Below are positions 15,146 through 22,211 of a stretch of DNA of 24,398 bases, in pieces (positions within the stretch are counted from its first letter, which is position 1; every line of letters starts with the position of its first letter). Source of the DNA: Verrucomicrobiota bacterium (lineage in GTDB: Bacteria > Verrucomicrobiota > Verrucomicrobiia > Opitutales > Opitutaceae); the NCBI GenBank assembly GCA_023426435.1, contig JAFAAS010000118.1, positions 1-24,398 of the forward strand, in the 5' to 3' direction. The notes under the pieces were generated by a model. The model was not told where the DNA came from. It did not search any database and saw only the letters and a list, made by a program, of their open reading frames with translations. The position numbers were made by a program, and so were the translations under genes.

Positions 15146-15748
15146 TCAAATCGTGTAATCACCGAGAATCTGGTGGAGCACGCCGTCAGCCTCGGTGAAC
15201 TGCGACGGCTTGTGGCGCTGGGCCAATTTGCGGGCGAAACGCGCGGGCACGCGGTGAGGAACGTGATTCGCGGCGTCGGCCTCGGGGGAGAAAGGAAGCG
15301 GGAGATTGTCCCGGCGGAGCTTGCGCAACGTGATCTCGACGACGTCCGCGAGCGTGTAGCGATCGAGGATGTTCGCGATGGCGTTGCGCACATCGAGCAT
15401 CAGCATCCTCAATCCGCAGTGCGTCTCGTCCGGGCACGTGCACGGCGTGTAGGCGGTCTGAGACACACAACCGATCGGGGCCAGCGGTCCATCGATGTGA
15501 CGCACCACTTGGCCGATCGGAATTTCACGCGCGGGCTTCGCGAGACGATACCCGCCGAATTTTCCCCGCACGCTCGTCACGAGCCCCTCCTCCTTGAGCG
15601 ACTGCATGATATGCTCAAGAAACTTAACAGGAAGCTGTTCGTTGTCAGCGAGTTCAGAAACCTGAACCAGCTTCCGCCCCACCTCTGCCGCGATACCGAG
15701 GCTGATGAGGGAACGGAGAGCATACTCGCCCTTCTTCGACAGTTTCAT
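15146..15748 (-). CDS. Rrf2-family transcriptional regulator with four cysteines
   Basis: 200-aa DNA-binding regulator. The N-terminal winged helix is typical (MKLSKKGEYALRSLISLG; LEHIMQSLKEEGLVTSVRGKFGGYRLAK). The effector loop holds C94, C103, C105 and C111 (GCVSQTAY, CTCPDETHCG), comparable to, but spaced differently from, the three Fe-S cysteines of IscR (C92, C98, C104 in E. coli); CymR, the Bacillus cysteine regulator of this family, lacks them. About 50 residues after position 147 go beyond the usual family length and I do not recognise them. As first gene of the sulfur block it probably controls the block, and itself, in response to sulfide, cysteine or Fe-S status. Start at 15748 is the canonical family start. 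Confidence 0.92.
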   Translation of the reverse strand: MKLSKKGEYALRSLISLGIAAEVGRKLVQVSELADNEQLPVKFLEHIMQSLKEEGLVTSVRGKFGGYRLAKPAREIPIGQVVRHIDGPLAPIGCVSQTAYTPCTCPDETHCGLRMLMLDVRNAIANILDRYTLADVVEITLRKLRRDNLPLPFSPEADAANHVPHRVPARFARKLAQRHKPSQFTEADGVLHQILGDYTI

Positions 15749-15779
15749 GTCGAATGTAGATTAGGTTAGTAGGAATTAG
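15749..15779 (-). promoter_or_regulatory. Candidate promoter/operator of the sulfur operon
   Basis: AT-rich stretch directly before the regulator gene. On plus it has three TTAG units at 15761, 15766 and 15776 (read as CTAA on the transcribed strand), unlike the GC-rich surroundings. Just upstream on minus are TTGCAC and, further, TTGAAA, possible -35 elements, but no well-spaced -10 stands out. An Rrf2 binding site here is plausible, not shown. Confidence 0.35.
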
Positions 15780-16078
15780 TGCAAGCCAAAGTTTCCGGAT
15801 TTCAAAAGAATTTTATTCACGTCGGCCCAGCGCGCGCGGAGTCGCGGCAGAAGTGGGCGTTCGGGCACCCGCGTCTCCTCCCCTATGCGACGTGTGCCTT
15901 GGCCCGCGTATCCACAACTTCGATGCACGGCATTTGTCCGATGGTCTTCGCGCACATTCGTGCGCACTTTCATCCAACACCACGACGACCGTGCATCGCG
16001 CCGAAACGTTGTGCAGTTTCCGGCAAATTCTCGCTTGCACTTCCAAGGAGAAACTTGCTTGTTCTCGCGCTCTTTCGC
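15780..16078. other. Non-coding stretch between sulfur operon and tRNA-Arg
   Basis: About 300 bases without a credible gene; the open frames crossing it have no family features, and some cross the tRNA. It contains a perfect GCGCAC/GTGCGC hairpin with an ATTC loop at 15950-15965. TTGCAC at 16035-16040 is a possible -35 of the tRNA promoter, with a poor -10 around 16058. The Rrf2 operon leader may begin here. No riboswitch pattern was recognised. Confidence 0.5.
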
Positions 16079-16155
16079 GCACCCGTAGCTCAATTGGATA
16101 GAGCATCTGACTACGGATCAGAAGGTTTGGGGTTCGACTCCCTACGGGTGCGCCA
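16079..16155 (+). tRNA. tRNA-Arg (anticodon ACG)
   Basis: Complete cloverleaf of 77 bases including encoded CCA. Acceptor arms GCACCCG (16079-16085) and CGGGTGC (16145-16151) pair perfectly; D arm GCTC/GAGC; anticodon stem TCTGA/TCAGA with loop CTACGGA, giving ACG, which reads CGU and, after deamination of A34 by TadA, CGC and CGA. T arm loop TTCGACT; discriminator G. Confidence 0.98.
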
Positions 16156-16161
16156 CTTTTG

Positions 16162-16198
16162 ATCGGCCCGCGTCGCAATTATGTCGGCGCGGGCCGAT
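16162..16198 (+). terminator. 11-bp hairpin terminating tRNA-Arg
   Basis: ATCGGCCCGCG (16162-16172) and CGCGGGCCGAT (16188-16198) are perfect reverse complements around 15 bases, seven bases after the tRNA CCA. Only a short TTT follows. It lies between the tRNA and the convergent DUF421 gene and may serve both directions. Confidence 0.7.
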
Positions 16199-16269
16199 TT
16201 GCTAGCGCCGGGTCCTCATACTTTGCGCAGTAAGCGGTGCGCCCCACGCCGCCAAGCCCGGACAAAACT

Positions 16270-16722
16270 TCAGGAGCTCGAATCCTTTGGAATGATGGTG
16301 ATGATTCCGCTGCGCTCCAGGATCGCGAACTTGATCTGCTCCAGTCGCTCGAGCCCCTGTAATTCGCGCGCCGCCGCCAGCACCTCCTCCACGTCGACGC
16401 CGCTCTTTTCCATCCGGTCTTCGAGCGGCTTGCCGTCTTTCAGAATGATCAGCGGCCGTCCCTCCGAAACCGACTCGAACCAGCTCGAACGCCTTTTCAA
16501 AAACGAGAGCAAGCGATCGATCACCAGCAGCGTGCAGATCAGGAGAAACGAGTTCGTCAGCGAAAAATCCTCGCCGAGCAATGCCTGCTGCGTCGTCTCC
16601 GCAATGATCAGGAGCATCACGAAATCGAACGTCGTAATCTGCGCCAGCGAGCGTTTTCCGAACGCTCGAAAGATCACGAGGAGGAACAGGTAAACACCCG
16701 CGGCGCGTAAAACCGAATCCAT
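16270..16722 (-). CDS. DUF421/YetF-family membrane protein
   Basis: 150-aa inner-membrane protein with three hydrophobic helices (about 5-20, 33-52, 56-74) and a soluble C-terminal domain (ESVSEGRPLIILKDGKPLED ... LERLEQIKFAILERSGIITII) that is diagnostic of the DUF421/YetF family. FRAFGKRSLAQITTFDFV is the conserved first-loop segment. The family's function is not established, although members are linked to envelope stress or sporulation in some Gram-positives. The ATG at 16722 fits the family start; the frame upstream to 16890 overlaps the preceding gene. Five bases separate it from the upstream gene's stop, so the two are probably co-translated. Confidence 0.88.
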   Translation of the reverse strand: MDSVLRAAGVYLFLLVIFRAFGKRSLAQITTFDFVMLLIIAETTQQALLGEDFSLTNSFLLICTLLVIDRLLSFLKRRSSWFESVSEGRPLIILKDGKPLEDRMEKSGVDVEEVLAAARELQGLERLEQIKFAILERSGIITIIPKDSSS

Positions 16723-16727
16723 GGCAG

Positions 16728-17243
16728 TCAGGGAAAGATGAACGAGCGCATCCTGATCGCCGGCTGGTCGCCCACTGTGATTTCCGCCGAGCGCAGGCCC
16801 ATTCGCGTAGCTTTGACCTGCAATATGATCGGCGCCCGCGCTTCGGCGGTGCGCGCGAATTGGAAGATCACCTGGTTGTCTCCGAGCCATTGCTTCTCGG
16901 GCGCCGGCGAAATCTGCTCGATCTCGAAAACGTCGAAGAACGAGGCCTCGATCGCAACCGAAGTAGTGCCCGCAACCTCCGGGTTGTCTGCCAACACAAG
17001 ACGGATCCCCTCCGGCGAGTGCGCGCGAAGAAAGCGCGGGTAGTCGATGCTCGCCCTCCCCGCTTGCGCCTCACGGCGTGCCAGCCCGCCGCCGCCAAAA
17101 ATCCCGGCCAACGCGGCGATCACCACCAGCCCGACCACGCCCTGCGCGATCCGTTGAACTCGCCACGATCTCCGCTGGAAACCAATGTGCTCATCCAGCT
17201 CCAAATCGCCGACGCGATGAACTTCCGGCCGCACGTGGCGCAT
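16728..17243 (-). CDS. Membrane-anchored protein of unknown function, partner of DUF421 gene
   Basis: 171-aa protein I cannot assign to a named family. It has a polar N-terminus (ELDEHIGFQRRSWRVQRI), one membrane helix at about 31-50, then a glycine-rich GGGG turn. An extracytoplasmic part of about 115 residues follows with beta-rich, hydrophobic-alternating sequence and no cysteines. The positive residues before the helix predict N-in, so the main domain faces the periplasm. It overlaps nothing and lies five bases before the DUF421 gene; I recall similar one-helix proteins next to DUF421 genes elsewhere, which suggests a two-protein membrane complex. It is 75 bases behind recJ and may be expressed from that unit. 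Confidence 0.75.
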   Translation of the reverse strand: MRHVRPEVHRVGDLELDEHIGFQRRSWRVQRIAQGVVGLVVIAALAGIFGGGGLARREAQAGRASIDYPRFLRAHSPEGIRLVLADNPEVAGTTSVAIEASFFDVFEIEQISPAPEKQWLGDNQVIFQFARTAEARAPIILQVKATRMGLRSAEITVGDQPAIRMRSFIFP

Positions 17244-17318
17244 GCGGTATGGACCTGACTCGCTACATCCCGGTTCCCGCCCGGGAGAGGGCTGCCGGGG
17301 CGAGGCGCCCTGCGCCGT

Positions 17319-19040
17319 TCACACGTTCGCGAAACGCCAGTCGATCAAACACAGCTGCAGAAACTTCCGGCCGTTGAAATGATTCCATTTCAACTCCACC
17401 GCGAGATCGAGCGGCACCCCGATCGGTGGCACGCGATGCGACATTTTCCACGCCACGCCGTGCAGGCGGCGGCCGCGACCGTCGTCGATCTGAAAGCGAA
17501 AATGCTGCCCTTTGAAGATCTCCGGCGGAGTGCTCAACACCACGCCACGCACGCCAAATGTCGGCTCCGGATTCCCCTGTCCGAAGGGATGCAGCGTATC
17601 CAATTCTTCCATCAACCGCATCGTGATCTGCTCCGGCAGCAGCCACGCGGCCAGCTCCAATCTCGGTTCGCCCAGCCCGTCGCCACTCGCCACCCTCACC
17701 GCCTCCGCATAGCGAACGCGAAAACTTTCGAGGTTCTCCTTTCGCAACGCGATGCCCACCGCCATCGGATGCCCGCCCCAGCTCGTCAGCTGCTCGCCAC
17801 ACGAGCCGAGCACCTCCACCAGATTGATGCCGTCGATGCTTCGCCCCGATCCTTTCGCGATCTCGCCTTCGCTACCAAGCACGACGCAAGGCCGGTGATA
17901 CTTCCGCGTGACGCGCCCCGCGACGATTCCCACCACGCCCGGATGCCAGTCTTCGCTGAACAACACGATGCCCGGCCAGTCCGCGAACTGCGTTTCGATC
18001 ATCTGCTCGGCCTCTTCCGTGATCTTCCGCTCGATCTCCTGACGCTCGCGGTTGAACGCATCCAGCTGCCGCGCGGTCTCCACGCAAAACGTTTCGTCTT
18101 CGCTCAACAACAACTCCACCGACAACGCCGCATCCGCCAGCCGGCCCGACGCGTTGATGCGCGGACCGAGCCGGAACGAGATATCCACCGGAGCGATACC
18201 ATGCTCGGGTTTCACCCCCGCGACGTCCATCAACGCCCGCAAGCCCGGCCGGCGCGTCTCCTGCAAAATGCTCAGCCCATGCCGCGCGAGAATGCGGTTC
18301 TCGCCCAGCAACGGCACGAGATCCGCCACCGTGCCGAGCGCCACGAGATCGAGATGATCGCGCAACTTGATCCGAAACGCGACGGGATGATTCTCGGCGC
18401 GCAACTGTTTCAACAAGCCGTGCGCGAGTTTGAACACGAGCCCCACCGTGCACAGATGCCGCCACGCTTCGTCGCAACCATTGTCGCCGCCATGCACGTG
18501 CGGGTTGATCAACATCCCGTCGAGCGCGCGTTCCTTGCAGCGATGATGATCGAGCACGATGACGTCGATTCCCTGCTCCCGCAGATACGCGACTTCGTCG
18601 TGCGAGTTCGTGCCGCAGTCCAACACCACGAACAAATGCGGCTTTCCCTCCTCCAGCGCTCGATCGATCGCACTCCGCGTCAGCCCATAACCATCCTCCG
18701 CCCGCCGCGGCACGATGAAACGCGGCGTCAGCCCAAACCGCCGCAACACGCTCACGAGCAAAGCGGTGCTGCTCACTCCGTCGACGTCGTAATCGCCCAG
18801 CACGACGATGCTCTCCTGCTGCGCGATCGCCTGCCGCAGCCGCGTCGCGGCCACGTCGACATTGCGCACCAAGAACGGATCGTTGAGCGCCGCGAGCGCC
18901 GGTTCGAGAAACCGCGCGCACGCTCCCGCTTCCCCGAACCCCGCGCGCACGAGCAGCTCCGCGAGCACACGACTGACGCCCGCGCTCTTGCTGAGCGCCT
19001 CGATCTGCTCGGCAGGTAACGACGTGTAGGTCCAGCGCAT
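17319..19040 (-). CDS. recJ: Single-stranded-DNA-specific exonuclease RecJ
   Basis: 573-aa cytosolic 5'-3' ssDNA exonuclease of the DHH family, acting in recombination, mismatch and base-excision repair. Metal-binding motifs are visible: GDYDVDGVSS near residues 81-90, LDCGTNS, VLDHHRC, and the DHHA1-type end motif GGHPMAVG. The RecJ-specific SFRLGPRINASGR follows VKPEHG. The C-terminal OB-like domain ends with the KWNHFNGRKFLQLCLIDWR strand. Length is normal. A TTG at 19049 would give MLTMRW; I use the ATG at 19040 (MRWTYTSL). Upstream is a palindrome-rich gap from secDF, so co-transcription with yajC-secDF is possible but interrupted by hairpins. Confidence 0.95.
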   Translation of the reverse strand: MRWTYTSLPAEQIEALSKSAGVSRVLAELLVRAGFGEAGACARFLEPALAALNDPFLVRNVDVAATRLRQAIAQQESIVVLGDYDVDGVSSTALLVSVLRRFGLTPRFIVPRRAEDGYGLTRSAIDRALEEGKPHLFVVLDCGTNSHDEVAYLREQGIDVIVLDHHRCKERALDGMLINPHVHGGDNGCDEAWRHLCTVGLVFKLAHGLLKQLRAENHPVAFRIKLRDHLDLVALGTVADLVPLLGENRILARHGLSILQETRRPGLRALMDVAGVKPEHGIAPVDISFRLGPRINASGRLADAALSVELLLSEDETFCVETARQLDAFNRERQEIERKITEEAEQMIETQFADWPGIVLFSEDWHPGVVGIVAGRVTRKYHRPCVVLGSEGEIAKGSGRSIDGINLVEVLGSCGEQLTSWGGHPMAVGIALRKENLESFRVRYAEAVRVASGDGLGEPRLELAAWLLPEQITMRLMEELDTLHPFGQGNPEPTFGVRGVVLSTPPEIFKGQHFRFQIDDGRGRRLHGVAWKMSHRVPPIGVPLDLAVELKWNHFNGRKFLQLCLIDWRFANV

Positions 19041-19053
19041 CGTTAGCAAGGTG

Positions 19054-19075
19054 AGCGCGTTGTCCCCAACGCGCT
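19054..19075. repeat. 9-bp palindrome with TCCC loop before recJ
   Basis: AGCGCGTTG (19054-19062) and CAACGCGCT (19067-19075) pair perfectly around TCCC. It sits 14 bases upstream of the recJ start on minus. The centre GTCCCC is shared with the palindrome at 24167-24186, suggesting a small repeat family. Confidence 0.5.
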
Positions 19076-19093
19076 GTCGGCCCAGGGGGGGGC

Positions 19094-19114
19094 GCGCGTC
19101 GAACGACGACGCGC
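19094..19114. repeat. 8-bp hairpin between secDF and recJ
   Basis: GCGCGTCG (19094-19101) and CGACGCGC (19107-19114) pair around five bases, 10 bases after the secDF stop on minus. It may act as a secDF 3' end hairpin; no T-run follows. Together with 19054-19075 it fills most of the gap. Confidence 0.5.
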
Positions 19115-19123
19115 CCTACCGCA

Positions 19124-21679
19124 TTAGTGCGAGGCCTTGCTCGAGCCCGTCCACTCGTATTTCGGCGCGATGTCGTGATGCGCCTCGACGTGCTTCCGAT
19201 CGCCCTTGTGCCACCAGTAAAACACCGGCGCGGCAATGAAGAGCGAAGAGAACGTGCCGGTGATCACACCGATGAGCAGCGTAAACGCGATGTCGTTCAC
19301 ATCACCCGTCGTCACGACGATGAGCGTGATCGCCGTAAGCAGCGTCGTGCCGCCGGTGATCACGGTGCGTGAGAGCGTCAGGTTCAGCGAGCGATTGATG
19401 ATGTCCCGCAACGGGGTCGTCGGATCGAGCTTCAACTCTTCGCGAATGCGGTCGAACACGACGATGGTGTCGTTGATCGAATAACCGGCAATCAGCAGGA
19501 TCGCCGCAACCATCGAGGCATTGAACTGCCGGTCGAACATCACGAACAATCCGATCGTGATCAGAAGGTCGTGGATGGTCGAAATCATCGCGCCCATGCC
19601 GTAGCCGAATTCGAATCGGAACGCGACATAGCCCATGATCAGCAGGATCGACCAGAAGACCGACCAGAGCGCATTCCATTGAATCTCTTCGCCAATCGAC
19701 GGACCGATGCGGGTCTGTCCGGCGAGTTCAAAACCCGCGTGCGGGAAGGCCTTTTGCAGTTCCTCCACCAGGTGCGCGCCTTGTTCAAACGGCACCGTCG
19801 CCTTCAGCGTTTCGCTCTCCGTGCCGAGCGCCGTCTGGTAAGCGAACGTGGCTTCCGCGATGCCCGCGCGCTCCGCGGCCTGGCGCAGTTCGCCCACTTC
19901 GAGCCGCTGCGTGTAGTTGAGCGACACCATGTCGCCGCCCAGGAAGTCGACGCCATAGACGGACTTGCCCTTGAACCCGACCACCACGATGCCGAGGAGC
20001 ACGATCACCCAGGAAAGGATGAAGGCCGGCTTCGCGTATTTGAGGAAATCAAACTTCGTGTCCTGCAACACGGAGAACATCTTCAACGACTTGATCACGC
20101 CGGGGTGAATCAGCGCTTCGAGCACCAGTTTGCTCACGACCACCGCCGCAAACATCGTCGAGAAAATACCGATGCCGAGGGTCAAGCCGAAGCCTTTCAC
20201 CGGGCCCGTGCCGAGGAAATACATGATCATCGCCACGAAGAAGGTCGTGACGTTCGAATCGAAGATCGCCGACCACGCCTTCTCGAAACCGGCCTCGAGC
20301 GCCGCACTCAGCGATTTGCCCAGCCGGAGCTCTTCGCGCATGCGCTCGAAGATAAGAATGTTGGCGTCGACCGACATCGCCAGCGTCAGCACGATACCCG
20401 CGATGCCGGGCATCGAGAGGGTCGCGCCAAAGCTCGCCATGATGCCAAGCGTGAGCATCACGTTGATGCCCATGCCGATCGCGGCCACGATGCCGCCGAT
20501 GGTGTAGAACGCCACGATGAAACCGATCGTCAGGACCGTGCTGATGATGAAGGCGTTGCGCCCGCTGATCACCGCGTCGGTCGCGAGCGAGGGCCCCACT
20601 TCATATTGCTCCTTCACAACCAGCGGAAGATCGAGCGGGTTGTTGAGCACGTTCGCCAGATTCAACGCTTCGCGATCGGTGAAACTGCCCGTGATCTGCG
20701 CCGAGTCGCTGTCGATCTCCTGCTGCACGGTCGGGGCCGAATAGAGCACGCCGTCGAGCACGATCGCGAGGCGGCCCATCGTGCCGGCACGTTGCGCTTC
20801 CTGCACGATGTCGCGCGTGACTTGGGCAAACCGCGCGCGCCCCGCACTCGTGAACATCAGGATGATTTCCGGCTTCCCGTAGAGATCGGGCCGCGCAAAC
20901 GACGTGTCGATCGCCTCGCCCGTCATCTCCGGCCGCCGCTTAACAAAGAGTTCTTCCGTGTGGATCTCGCCATTGCGACCTTCCTGCTCGAGCGTCATCG
21001 CCTCGTAGCCGGCCGGCACCTCGCCCGGAGGCGTGTTGATCGGCGACTGCGTCGGATGAACGACCCGGAAATCGAGTCGCGCCGGCTTCTTCACCGCGTC
21101 GACCACCTCGGGATTATCCTTGGTGCTGACACCAGGAAGCTGCACCTCGATGCGATTATCGCCCACCGGCCGCACGATCGGCTCCGCCACACCGAAGGCG
21201 TTGATGCGCGTGCTAATGATATCGATCGCCTTCTGCAGCTTTTCCTGGCGCTCGTGCGCGGGCTGATCCGCGACCGCCCGCTCATCGACTTCCAGCGTGA
21301 ACGCCACGCCGCCCTTCAGATCCAGACCGAGCTGAAGATTGCTCTTCGAGCGACGGAGCAGCTCGTTCATCAGGATGTCGTTCCGCTTCTCGATGTTGCG
21401 GAGCGAGCTCTCGAGCCGCACGTCGGGGAAGTATTGCGAAAGATCGATCCGGCGCTCGCGGGCGATCTGCTTGAGCGCAACGAATTCGCTCAACGCCTGC
21501 CCGTTGTTCTTCATCGCGACCGCCTCGGCGAGCAGCGCATTGAATTCCGAGGTCTTGGCCGTCGCGTTTTCCTTCACGTATTCCGTGAAGGGCTGGTCTT
21601 GCACGGGCAGAAGCGTGCCGCCTGCCCACAGCACGACAGCAAGGCAGATGGCTATCTTCCAGAAGTTGCGTCTGAACAT
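19124..21679 (-). CDS. secDF: Fused protein-export membrane protein SecDF
   Basis: 851-aa fusion of SecD and SecF in one chain, which uses the proton gradient to help translocated proteins leave SecYEG. The SecD half starts with one helix (residues 6-25) and has the large periplasmic domain with LQLGLDLKGGVAFTLEVD, INAFGVAEPIVRPVGDNRIEVQLPG and VLDGVLYSAPTVQQEI. It ends with the five-helix block containing GIVLTLAMSVDANILIFERMREE. The SecF half has VYGVDFLGGDMVSL and the parallel block AGYSINDTIVVFDRIREEL. Both halves keep the conserved aspartates (VDAN; INDT). An upstream GTG/ATG-type extension to 21751 lacks family support; ATG 21679 opens the first helix. It follows yajC, the classical Sec neighbour. 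Confidence 0.95.
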   Translation of the reverse strand: MFRRNFWKIAICLAVVLWAGGTLLPVQDQPFTEYVKENATAKTSEFNALLAEAVAMKNNGQALSEFVALKQIARERRIDLSQYFPDVRLESSLRNIEKRNDILMNELLRRSKSNLQLGLDLKGGVAFTLEVDERAVADQPAHERQEKLQKAIDIISTRINAFGVAEPIVRPVGDNRIEVQLPGVSTKDNPEVVDAVKKPARLDFRVVHPTQSPINTPPGEVPAGYEAMTLEQEGRNGEIHTEELFVKRRPEMTGEAIDTSFARPDLYGKPEIILMFTSAGRARFAQVTRDIVQEAQRAGTMGRLAIVLDGVLYSAPTVQQEIDSDSAQITGSFTDREALNLANVLNNPLDLPLVVKEQYEVGPSLATDAVISGRNAFIISTVLTIGFIVAFYTIGGIVAAIGMGINVMLTLGIMASFGATLSMPGIAGIVLTLAMSVDANILIFERMREELRLGKSLSAALEAGFEKAWSAIFDSNVTTFFVAMIMYFLGTGPVKGFGLTLGIGIFSTMFAAVVVSKLVLEALIHPGVIKSLKMFSVLQDTKFDFLKYAKPAFILSWVIVLLGIVVVGFKGKSVYGVDFLGGDMVSLNYTQRLEVGELRQAAERAGIAEATFAYQTALGTESETLKATVPFEQGAHLVEELQKAFPHAGFELAGQTRIGPSIGEEIQWNALWSVFWSILLIMGYVAFRFEFGYGMGAMISTIHDLLITIGLFVMFDRQFNASMVAAILLIAGYSINDTIVVFDRIREELKLDPTTPLRDIINRSLNLTLSRTVITGGTTLLTAITLIVVTTGDVNDIAFTLLIGVITGTFSSLFIAAPVFYWWHKGDRKHVEAHHDIAPKYEWTGSSKASH

Positions 21680-21727
21680 GGTTGGATTGGGTTTATTTAA
21701 AGTCCGGGGGGTGGAGCGAGACGCGCG

Positions 21728-21767
21728 CTCCGCCAGGCGGAGTCCGCGCATCGGGGCGGTGCGCGGA
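21728..21767 (-). promoter_or_regulatory. Two adjacent hairpins in the yajC-secDF gap
   Basis: TCCGCGCA/TGCGCGGA (21743-21750, 21760-21767, 9-base loop) lies four bases after the yajC stop on minus, followed directly by the palindrome CTCCGCC-A-GGCGGAG (21728-21742). Neither has a T-run. They may attenuate read-through or stabilise the yajC transcript. Confidence 0.45.
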
Positions 21768-21771
21768 AGGG

Positions 21772-22122
21772 TTATTTCTTGGTTTCGCCGCCGGCCTTGT
21801 TCACGACCGCGCTCACGAAGCCCTTGCCGATCTCGATCTTCGTGTTGTCGGCAATCCGGACGACAAACCGGTCGTCCTTCACATTCGTAATGGTTCCGTA
21901 GATACCGCCGCTCGTCACGATCTCGTCACCCGTCGTCAGCGCCTTCAACATCGCTTCGTGCTGCTTCTGCTTCTTCCGCTGCGGCGCAATCATCAGAAAA
22001 TACATCGCCGCGAAGATCAAAATCATCGGCAGGAAGCTCATGAGCCCGCCTCCGGGGCCCGGCGCGGGCTGCTGCTGGGCGAGGAAGATCGAGGCGTCGG
22101 TGAGCGAGAGCATTTTCGTCAT
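21772..22122 (-). CDS. yajC: Preprotein translocase accessory subunit YajC
   Basis: 116-aa single-pass inner-membrane protein of the SecDF-YajC complex. After a Gln/Pro/Gly-rich start comes the single helix SFLPMILIFAAMYFLMI with the family signature IAPQRKKQKQHEAML. A cytosolic domain then follows with GDEIVTSGGIYGTITNVKDD and the typical VVRIADNTKIEI strand. Length is normal. The open frame reaches 22158; I choose ATG 22122 (MTKMLSL), with ATG 22113 as an alternative. It is the first gene of the yajC-secDF unit and divergent from speA across about 90 AT-richer bases that should hold both promoters. Confidence 0.94.
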   Translation of the reverse strand: MTKMLSLTDASIFLAQQQPAPGPGGGLMSFLPMILIFAAMYFLMIAPQRKKQKQHEAMLKALTTGDEIVTSGGIYGTITNVKDDRFVVRIADNTKIEIGKGFVSAVVNKAGGETKK

Positions 22123-22211
22123 TGCGTGTTGAGTGATTTGAAAAAAGAAAACACGCATCTAACGAATTACGTGTTCGCAAAAGCAAGCCATAAGTCCCCC
22201 GCTTTCCCTCG

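Noticed and set aside
15780..16078. A SAM or other sulfur-related riboswitch before the sulfur operon
   Set aside because: No SAM-I, SAM-II or SAH-type core could be recognised by eye in the minus-strand leader; a covariance-model search would decide.
15776..16178. Open frames on both strands in the regulator-tRNA gap
   Set aside because: They run through the tRNA-Arg gene or its antisense and show no family features; treated as non-coding.
16079..16200. tRNA-Arg as integration site of a mobile element
   Set aside because: No repeat of the tRNA 3' end and no integrase were seen; flanking genes are housekeeping types.
17379..19019. 546-aa open frame on plus across recJ
   Set aside because: Low-complexity antisense translation of recJ; no start context or motif.
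19571..21700. 709-aa open frame on plus across secDF
   Set aside because: His/Arg-rich translation opposite a certain gene, with no recognisable domain.
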